From: an uncultured Enorma sp.
Lineage (GTDB): Bacteria; Actinomycetota; Coriobacteriia; Coriobacteriales; Coriobacteriaceae
DNA: 5,621 nt
Direction: 5' to 3'
NCBI GenBank assembly: GCA_905210055.1
Contig: CAJLVH010000128.1
Span: forward strand, 1 to 5,621
The translations under genes and the position numbers were made by a program. This document shows, in pieces, positions 1 through 4,462 of this stretch (position 1 is the stretch's first letter; each line of letters starts with the position of its first letter). The notes below the pieces were generated by a model that saw nothing but the letters and a program-made list of their open reading frames with translations, did no database searches and was not told the origin of the DNA.

Positions 1-615
1 CAGCTTCGGGTTCGTGGCGAGCGCGCGCACGATCTCCAAGCGGCGCTGGGCGCCGTAGGGCAGAGAACCCGCCTCGTGATCGGCGAGGCCCGCCATGTCG
101 AAGATATCGAGCAGCTCAAGTGCCCGCTCGTGGTAGTACCGCTCGCTCTTCCAGTGGTGCGGGAGGCGCAGGATGCTCGTCGCCATACCACAGTGACGCT
201 GGTTGTGCAGGCCAACCGCCACGTTCTCCTCAACGGTCATGGAGTTGAACAGACGGATGTTCTGGAACGTGCGCGCCACACCCAGACGGTTCACGCGCGC
301 CGGATCCATACCGGCGGTGTCCTGGCCGTCGACCATAATGGTGCCGCGCGTGGGCGCGTACACCTTCGTGAGCAGGTTGAAGACCGTGGTCTTGCCCGCG
401 CCGTTGGGACCGATGAGGCCGCAGATCTCCGTGCGGCCCACGGTGATGTTGAAGTCGTCGACCGCCTTGAGGCCGCCGAAATCGATTCCCAGGTGCAGAC
501 ACTCGAGTGCGGGAGCCTTACCCAGGTCGCGCTCGGGCATGATCGAAACGCTCGGCACGGGCACCATCTTGGTGGTCTCGCGACGGCGCTGGGCGAAATC
601 GGTGAACTTACTCAT
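1..615 (-). CDS. livG: LivG-type ABC transporter ATPase, branched-chain amino acid import (partial, 3' end off window)
   Basis: Cytoplasmic ATP-binding subunit that hydrolyses ATP to drive the LivH/LivM permease. 205 residues are visible, running open to the left edge. Walker A is GPNGAGKTT (69-77), followed by a Q-loop region ARTFQNIRLF (114-123) typical of the LivG branch. The signature region reads LPYGAQRRLEIVRAL (185-199), the usual LivG variant of LSGGQ. Walker B and the H-loop lie off the window. The ATG at 615 overlaps the livM stop by 8 nt (ATGAGTAA), with GGAGGG 11 nt upstream, so translational coupling is likely. Odd: about 34 residues precede the first ABC strand (ALECLHLGIDFGG), where most LivG proteins have fewer than 10. 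Internal ATG codons at residues 17 and 26 are alternative starts. The family is certain. Substrate preference within the branched-chain/polar amino acid or urea-type group cannot be read from this subunit. Confidence 0.95.
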   Translation of the reverse strand, partial: MSKFTDFAQRRRETTKMVPVPSVSIMPERDLGKAPALECLHLGIDFGGLKAVDDFNITVGRTEICGLIGPNGAGKTTVFNLLTKVYAPTRGTIMVDGQDTAGMDPARVNRLGVARTFQNIRLFNSMTVEENVAVGLHNQRHCGMATSILRLPHHWKSERYYHERALELLDIFDMAGLADHEAGSLPYGAQRRLEIVRALATNPKL

Positions 616-1699
616 CGGCCTCACCGCCCTCCGTGGCTACCGCGGGCTTGGCGGCACCACGGCTGAAGCGCCGACGAAGTGCCTCGGTCGCGCGCTGATA
701 GATGGAAAGGTGCGGCACGACCATCACGAGGATGAGCACGATCGCATAGAGCAGCATGCGGTACTGGTTGATGGGGCGCAGCACCTCGGGCAGCACCGTG
801 AGGAAGGCGGCCGAGACGATGGATCCGGAGATGTTACCCATACCACCGAGCACGACGTACACGAGGATGAGGATCGACTGGTTGAAGTCGAACTGCGACG
901 GCACGACCGTCGAGTAGTTCATGGCGTAGAGCACGCCGGCCACGCCCGCAAGGGCGGAGGCCACAGTGAAGGCGATGAGGCGGTACTTCGTCACGTTCAC
1001 GCCCACGCTCTCTGCGGCGATGCGGTTGTCGCGCACCGCCATGATGGCGCGGCCGTCGCGGCTGTGCATGAGGTTCAAGACCACCGCCACGGTAATGAGC
1101 ACCACCACGATGCCGAGCGCGAACGTCGAGACCTTGCTGATGCCCACGGCGCCCTTCGCACCGTTGATGAGGATGACGCCCTGGCTCATGCCGAGGGCGG
1201 AGGAATCGGAGAGCATCGCGAAGTGCAAGCCCGCTCCGTCGACGCCGATATAGACGTTGTTGAGCAGGTTCTTGATGATCTCGCCGAACGCGAGCGTCAC
1301 GATGGCCAGGTAATCGCCGCGCAGGCGCATGACCGGGATGCCCACCAAAAAGCCCACGATGCCGGCGAGGATGGCGCCCGCCACCGCCGAGACGGCGAAG
1401 AGCACGAGGTCGGATTCGACACCGAGATACGAAAGCCAACCAGCCACGACGACGCCCGTGAAAGCGCCCACGCTCATGAAGCCGGCGTGGCCGAGCGACA
1501 GCTCGCCCGAGACGCCCACGACGAGGTTGAGCGACACGGCGAGCGACACGTACGCGCAGATGGGGACGAGCTGGCCGGAAAGCGAGTTCGAGATGAGCCC
1601 GAGGGCGTCCAGGATCGTCACCGCGATGAACGCCACGATGACGATCGCGTAGGTGATGATGGTCTTCCGCGTCTGCGGTTTAAGCTGCATGATACCCAT
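608..1699 (-). CDS. livM: LivM-type branched-chain amino acid ABC transporter permease
   Basis: Integral membrane permease that forms the transport channel with LivH. With the chosen start it is 363 residues, normal for LivM. An N-terminal hydrophobic segment (about 14-36) is followed by the family motif GELSLGHAGFMSVGAF (65-80) and further membrane segments. The cytoplasmic ATPase-coupling loop is RAIMAVRDNRIAAESVGVN (217-235), and the C-terminal GGMGNISGS (285-293) is a conserved LivM stretch. The tail is charged and ends at TAA (608-610), overlapping livG. Start choice: ATG at 1699 has AGGTGA 5 nt upstream. A GTG at 1708, directly abutting the livH stop, has GAGAAGG 5 nt upstream and would add three residues; an ATG at 1690 is also in frame. 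Only 9 nt separate this ATG from the livH stop, so the two are co-transcribed. Identification is firm; the exact start is moderately sure. Confidence 0.93.
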   Translation of the reverse strand: MGIMQLKPQTRKTIITYAIVIVAFIAVTILDALGLISNSLSGQLVPICAYVSLAVSLNLVVGVSGELSLGHAGFMSVGAFTGVVVAGWLSYLGVESDLVLFAVSAVAGAILAGIVGFLVGIPVMRLRGDYLAIVTLAFGEIIKNLLNNVYIGVDGAGLHFAMLSDSSALGMSQGVILINGAKGAVGISKVSTFALGIVVVLITVAVVLNLMHSRDGRAIMAVRDNRIAAESVGVNVTKYRLIAFTVASALAGVAGVLYAMNYSTVVPSQFDFNQSILILVYVVLGGMGNISGSIVSAAFLTVLPEVLRPINQYRMLLYAIVLILVMVVPHLSIYQRATEALRRRFSRGAAKPAVATEGGEADE

Positions 1700-1708
1700 G
1701 GTTCTCAC

Positions 1709-2590
1709 CTACACCTTCTCGTTCACGGGCTTGCCGAGCAAGCCGGCTGGACGGATGAGAAGCATGATGATGAGCACCGCGAACACCACCGCGTCGGCAA
1801 GCTGCGTGGAGATGTAGGCGCGCGCGAGAATCTCGATGATGCCCAGAAGGATGCCGCCGAGCGCCGCACCCGGAATGGATCCGATGCCACCGAGCACCGC
1901 CGCCGTGAACGCCTTAATGCCGGGCATGGAGCCCGTGGTGGGCATGAGCGTGGGGTACGCCGCGCACATGAGCACACCCGCGATGGCCGCGAGGCCGCTT
2001 CCGATGGCGAACACCATGGAGATCGTCGAGTTCACGTTGATGCCCATGAGCTGCGCCGCGTCACGGTCCTCGGAGCAGGCGCGCATGGCCTTGCCCATCT
2101 TCGTCTTGCTCGTGAAGAGCGTGAGAGCGACCATGATGACGATGCACGCCAAAATGGTAATCACCGCCGTCGCGCTGATGGTGAGGTTCCCATCGAAGAG
2201 CCGCAACGCCGGCAGGTTCAGGATGCCCGAGAAGCTCTTGGGGTCGGAGCCCATGATGAGCAGTGCCGCGTTCTGCAGGAAGTAGCTCACGCCGATGGCC
2301 GTGATGAGAACGTTGAGCGACGGGGCGTTGCGCAGCGGTTTATAGGCGAGACGCTCCACCACGATGCCGAGCACCGTGCATCCCACCACTGAGAGCGCGA
2401 TACCTGCGAGCACGGGCAGCCCCAGGTAGCTCACGCTGCAGAAGCAGATATACGCGCCGACCATGATGACGTCGCCATGCGCGAAGTTCAGCATCTTGGC
2501 GATACCGTACACCATGGTGTAGCCGAGCGCGATGATGGCATACACGCTGCCCAGGCTCATGCCGTTGATGACGTTCGCGAGGAATTCCAT
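1709..2590 (-). CDS. livH: LivH-type branched-chain amino acid ABC transporter permease
   Basis: Membrane permease, partner of LivM. At 293 residues it is the usual LivH length and is hydrophobic throughout, with about eight segments. Family landmarks appear in order: SLGSVYAIIALGYTMVYGI (12-30), LNFAHGD (34-40), ERLAYKPLR (79-87), the ATPase-coupling loop around KAMRACSEDRDAAQLMGIN (167-185), and GGIGSIPGAALGG (234-246), then LIRPAGLLGKP near the C terminus. The ATG at 2590 is supported by a very strong Shine-Dalgarno (GAAAGGAGG) 5 nt upstream. The TAG stop at 1709-1711 abuts livM. Upstream lies the 203-nt repeat-bearing gap, so livHMG could be expressed at a different level from the binding-protein gene or from its own promoter. 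No truncation or missing motif is seen. Confidence 0.96.
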   Translation of the reverse strand: MEFLANVINGMSLGSVYAIIALGYTMVYGIAKMLNFAHGDVIMVGAYICFCSVSYLGLPVLAGIALSVVGCTVLGIVVERLAYKPLRNAPSLNVLITAIGVSYFLQNAALLIMGSDPKSFSGILNLPALRLFDGNLTISATAVITILACIVIMVALTLFTSKTKMGKAMRACSEDRDAAQLMGINVNSTISMVFAIGSGLAAIAGVLMCAAYPTLMPTTGSMPGIKAFTAAVLGGIGSIPGAALGGILLGIIEILARAYISTQLADAVVFAVLIIMLLIRPAGLLGKPVNEKV

Positions 2591-2595
2591 GCCCC

Positions 2596-2604
2596 CCTCC
2601 TTTC
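2596..2604 (-). promoter_or_regulatory. Strong ribosome binding site of livH
   Basis: The minus strand reads GAAAGGAGG, 5 nt before the livH ATG at 2590, and is followed by further G residues. It is a near-perfect match to the anti-Shine-Dalgarno and fixes the livH start. It partly overlaps a 10-bp perfect palindrome TTCATATGAA (2602-2611). Confidence 0.9.
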
Positions 2605-2641
2605 ATATGAAGCGGAGGCCGCCCACGAACAGGCAGCCTCC
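2596..2641 (-). promoter_or_regulatory. livH leader with two mutually exclusive hairpins
   Basis: On the minus-strand RNA, GGAGGC (2641-2636) can pair with GCCUCC (2619-2614), extended inward by three further pairs (2634-2632 with 2623-2621) across one mismatch, around an 8-nt loop. The same CCUCC (2618-2614) can instead pair with GGAGG of the livH Shine-Dalgarno (2600-2596), with UUC and GAA of the intervening palindrome stacking inside. The first fold leaves the ribosome site free; the second would occlude it. The base pairing is read directly; a regulatory switch is inference. The first stem has more pairs, so the open state may dominate. Confidence 0.45.
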
Positions 2642-2653
2642 ATACGTGTAGCG

Positions 2654-2755
2654 TCGTGTAAAAACACCCCAGGGGTTATTTTACATGCAGCCACCCTGAA
2701 TCATAAGTCCGCCGATACAAGCATGTAAAATAACCCCTGGGGTGTTTTTACACGA
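2654..2755. repeat. Perfect 35-bp inverted repeat with a 32-nt spacer
   Basis: Bases 2654-2688 are the exact reverse complement of 2721-2755, with spacer 2689-2720. Each arm is also a quasi-palindrome: TGTAAAA, 2 nt, ACCCC, a central A or T, GGGGT, 2 nt, TTTTACA (2657-2685 and 2724-2752), matching in 12 of 14 symmetric pairs. In RNA the arms could form one long stem that may stall polymerase, block 3' exonucleases downstream of the binding-protein message, or be cut by RNase III. As DNA, each 29-bp quasi-palindrome has the form of a dimer-binding operator. There is no uridine tract after the stem in the transcript, so it is not a classic intrinsic terminator. Confidence 0.9.
2700..2729 (-). 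promoter_or_regulatory. Candidate sigma-70-type promoter for livHMG
   Basis: On the minus strand, TTTACA (2729-2724, five of six matches to TTGACA) lies 18 nt before TATGAT (2705-2700, five of six to TATAAT). The -35 hexamer falls inside one quasi-palindromic arm, and the -10 is in the spacer between arms. Initiation would be near 2693, so the second arm would lie at the very start of the transcript. A protein bound to the arms would cover the -35 and the early transcribed region. The hexamer matches are seen in the sequence; activity and control are inference. Confidence 0.4.
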
Positions 2756-2776
2756 TCCCTGGGGTCATTTTACACG
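2756..2776. repeat. Third, diverged copy of the palindrome half-unit
   Basis: This 21-nt stretch matches 2734-2754 in direct orientation at 18 of 21 positions, the second copy lying exactly 22 bp further on. The conserved parts are CCCTGGGGT and TTTTACACG; the two bases between them vary (GT in one, CA in the other), as they do among all half-units in the block. The left half of the palindrome is not conserved here. A 22-bp period is about two helical turns, so proteins bound to the two units would lie on the same DNA face. Confidence 0.75.
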
Positions 2777-2793
2777 CTACAACCCGCGAGCCC

Positions 2794-4062
2794 TTACGCG
2801 TCGAGCGGCATGTACACGCCGTCCTGGATGACCATGCCCATGGGCATCTTCGAGATCTCACCGGTATCGGACCAGGTCGCTGCCTCGCCAGCCGTGGTGA
2901 GGCCGGTGTAGGAGAAGTCGTCGGCCACGATGGCTTCCTTCAGCGCGTCGGAGATGGCAGAGGCATCCATGTCGGGCGTCACGCCGGCAGCCTCGATGGC
3001 CTGCTTAAGCACGTAGATGCAGTCGTAGGCATCGGCGGCGAACTGGTTCGGGGTCTCGCCCTTGCCGTAATCGTCGCTCTGGTACTTCTCGACGAAGGAC
3101 TTCGTGGCCTCGTCCTCGGCGGTCGCGACGAACGGGGTGAGGAGCATGCAGCCCTCGGCAAGGGAAGTGTCGAAGCCCTCGACCGTAAGCAGGCCGTCCA
3201 TACCGTCGACGCCGAACCACTTGAACGCGTAGCCGCGCTGCTTGGCCTGGGTGAGGATGAGCGAGATGGGCGTGTAGTAGATGGGCAGGAACACGAGGTC
3301 GGCGCCGGCGTTCTTGGCGTCGTCGAGCTGGACGGAGAAGTCGGTCTGGGAATCCTCGGTAAACGTGGTCTCAGAGACGATCTCCAGGCCGCGCTCGGCA
3401 GCCTCGGCCACGAACGTGTCGTGGATGCCCATGGAGTAGGTGTCATCGTTCTTGTAGATGATGGCGATCTTGGTGCCGAGCTTCTGCTCAGAGATGTACT
3501 GCGCCGAGGCCATGCCCTGGTTGGGGTCGGAGAAGCACATCTGGAAGACGTTCTCCTTGCGCGGCGTGGAGATGTTTCCGTCTGCGTCGGGCTGGCCGCC
3601 GATGCATTCCGTCGAGGAACCGGACGGGGTGAGCGTGAAGATGTTGTCCTCGTTGGACTCAGCGGTCACGGCGACGCACGGTGTGGAGGTCACGGTGCCC
3701 ATGAGGATCTGCATGCCCCAGTCCTTGAGGTTGTTATACGCGTTCACGGACTTCTCGGCGTCGTTCTCATCGTCCTGGAAGTTCATCTCGAACTGGACGT
3801 CGCCACCCGCCTCTGCGATCTCGTCGATGGCAATCTGCGCACCGTTCTTGACCGCGTTGCCATAGATGGCCGCGCCACCCGTGAGGGGGCCGATGCTGCC
3901 GATCTTGAACGTGCCGCCGGCGGACGCGGCAGAACCGGGGCCGCCCGTCTCGCCCTCACCGGAGCAGCCGGCGAGCACGCCCACGAGGCCAAGGCCCGCG
4001 GTACCCGCGACGAACGTGCGACGATTAACGGAAAGGTTTTGCATAGCAGTGCGACTCGACAT
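2794..4062 (-). CDS. livJ: Branched-chain amino acid ABC transporter substrate-binding lipoprotein (LivJ/LivK-type)
   Basis: Extracytoplasmic receptor that captures amino acid and delivers it to LivHM. 422 residues, normal for the periplasmic-binding-protein type 1 (Peripla_BP_6) family. The N terminus has a twin-arginine motif (NRRTF, 13-17), a hydrophobic stretch (18-30) and a lipobox VLAGC with Cys33 as the predicted lipidated residue, then a Gly/Ser-rich linker to about residue 53. The mature fold begins GTFKIGSIGPLTGGAAIYGN, the standard family opening, with two Rossmann-like lobes following. ATG at 4062 is chosen because GAAGGGAG lies 7 nt upstream. An in-frame ATG at 4044 lacks a clear site, and extending upstream to 4155 would add 31 residues that do not look like a signal peptide. 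The ligand may be Leu/Ile/Val or another amino acid; family members also bind amides or urea. It is first in the operon, before the repeat block and livH. Confidence 0.93.
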   Translation of the reverse strand: MSSRTAMQNLSVNRRTFVAGTAGLGLVGVLAGCSGEGETGGPGSAASAGGTFKIGSIGPLTGGAAIYGNAVKNGAQIAIDEIAEAGGDVQFEMNFQDDENDAEKSVNAYNNLKDWGMQILMGTVTSTPCVAVTAESNEDNIFTLTPSGSSTECIGGQPDADGNISTPRKENVFQMCFSDPNQGMASAQYISEQKLGTKIAIIYKNDDTYSMGIHDTFVAEAAERGLEIVSETTFTEDSQTDFSVQLDDAKNAGADLVFLPIYYTPISLILTQAKQRGYAFKWFGVDGMDGLLTVEGFDTSLAEGCMLLTPFVATAEDEATKSFVEKYQSDDYGKGETPNQFAADAYDCIYVLKQAIEAAGVTPDMDASAISDALKEAIVADDFSYTGLTTAGEAATWSDTGEISKMPMGMVIQDGVYMPLDA

Positions 4063-4069
4063 GCAAACG

Positions 4070-4077
4070 CTCCCTTC
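4070..4077 (-). promoter_or_regulatory. Ribosome binding site of the solute-binding protein gene
   Basis: The minus strand reads GAAGGGAG, 7 nt before the ATG at 4062. It decides the start in favour of 4062 over the internal ATG at 4044, which keeps the whole twin-arginine signal region either way. Confidence 0.75.
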
Positions 4078-4082
4078 ATTCG

Positions 4083-4103
4083 GCAGCGGCGACGTACCGC
4101 TGC
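4083..4103 (-). promoter_or_regulatory. Perfect 7-bp hairpin in the binding-protein gene leader
   Basis: GCAGCGG (4083-4089) and CCGCTGC (4097-4103) are exact complements around a 7-nt loop. In the transporter transcript this hairpin ends only 5 nt before the Shine-Dalgarno. It may stabilise the 5' end or affect ribosome entry. There is no uridine tract, and no recognised riboswitch aptamer was identified around it. Confidence 0.45.
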
Positions 4104-4450
4104 AGCCCCCACAAACGCCCAATACCCCGCGTGCGGCCACGCAGGAAGGACGCAAATTCCCATACCTTTCAACAGGTAGTTCGTGCTAGATTACTCCCTT
4201 TTCGCAAGAAACGTAAGGGCTCTGGCAGCAGCAGGTTCCCACAAGGGGCGTGAAGAGCGTGCACGGCGACTTGTGCATAAACGCTACCTGCGGGTTCTTC
4301 GGCCTCCACACCTGTGCGGAGCATGTTACATCTCTGTTTCGCCCCTCATGCGCCAAACACGCCGGAATTGCAGGCAGATATGGTCGTAGATGCCCGCGCG
4401 CAACCAACATGGTGGAAACCGGCCGGGCTGGATCTCATCATTCGAAGGAC

Positions 4451-4456
4451 GAGGAG
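4451..4456 (+). promoter_or_regulatory. Ribosome binding site of hom
   Basis: GAGGAG lies 6 nt before the ATG at 4463, a strong Shine-Dalgarno at standard spacing that fixes the hom start. Confidence 0.85.
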
Positions 4457-4462
4457 CTGCAT

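Larger units (their letters stand above)
2648..2780. repeat. 133-bp palindromic repeat block with inverted GTAGCGT ends, REP/BIME-like
   Basis: The block starts with GTAGCGT (2648-2654) and ends with its reverse complement ACGCTAC (2774-2780). Inside are the two arms of a perfect 35-bp inverted repeat and a third partial copy. Each end therefore has GTAG followed closely by TGTAAAA and an imperfect palindrome. In REP elements mobilised by RAYT (TnpA_REP) transposases, a GTAG or GGAG tetranucleotide precedes an imperfect hairpin, and two REPs in inverted orientation form a BIME. The resemblance is architectural only; no transposase is in the window and copy number elsewhere is unknown. The block starts 13 nt after the binding-protein stop codon and ends 57 nt before the livH ATG, so no coding sequence is disturbed. 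Confidence 0.45.
4063..4462. other. 400-nt divergent intergenic region between the transporter operon and hom
   Basis: Promoters of both transcription units should lie here. No convincing -35/-10 pair could be picked for either direction. A short open frame on each strand in the middle (about 4183-4389 plus and 4186-4410 minus) resembles no known protein and lacks a good ribosome site, so neither is called. Visible structure is limited to the 4083-4103 hairpin and a weaker stem at about 4256-4286 (AGC and GTGCAC pairing with GTGCAT and GCT, one bulge). No tRNA, CRISPR or insertion sequence was seen. Confidence 0.6.

Noticed and set aside
203..2392. A 729-codon open frame on the plus strand, rich in His, Asp, Glu and Arg
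   Set aside because: It lies antisense across livG, livM and livH. The composition is what GC-rich hydrophobic permease genes give when read on the opposite strand; it has no recognisable domain and crosses three gene boundaries.
2654..2755. Classic rho-independent terminator after the binding-protein gene
   Set aside because: The long stem is not followed by a uridine run in the transcript; the T-rich stretches are inside the stem.
2654..2776. CRISPR array
   Set aside because: The copies are inverted or only partial, there are no regular unique spacers, and the units are palindromic with just three occurrences.
3421..4179. Long plus-strand open frame opposite the solute-binding protein gene
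   Set aside because: It is antisense to a gene with clear family motifs and signal peptide, and shows no domain or ribosome site of its own.
4183..4410. Two short overlapping open frames (68 and 74 codons) in the divergent intergenic region
   Set aside because: No ribosome binding site, no similarity I can recognise and no coding-like composition; more likely leader or promoter DNA.
4411..4430. GGTGGAAACC followed by GGCCGG ahead of hom, resembling a T-box antiterminator sequence
   Set aside because: It does not match the conserved T-box core well (an AAACC instead of xACCGCG), and I could not find a Stem I with its characteristic bulges or a specifier loop upstream.
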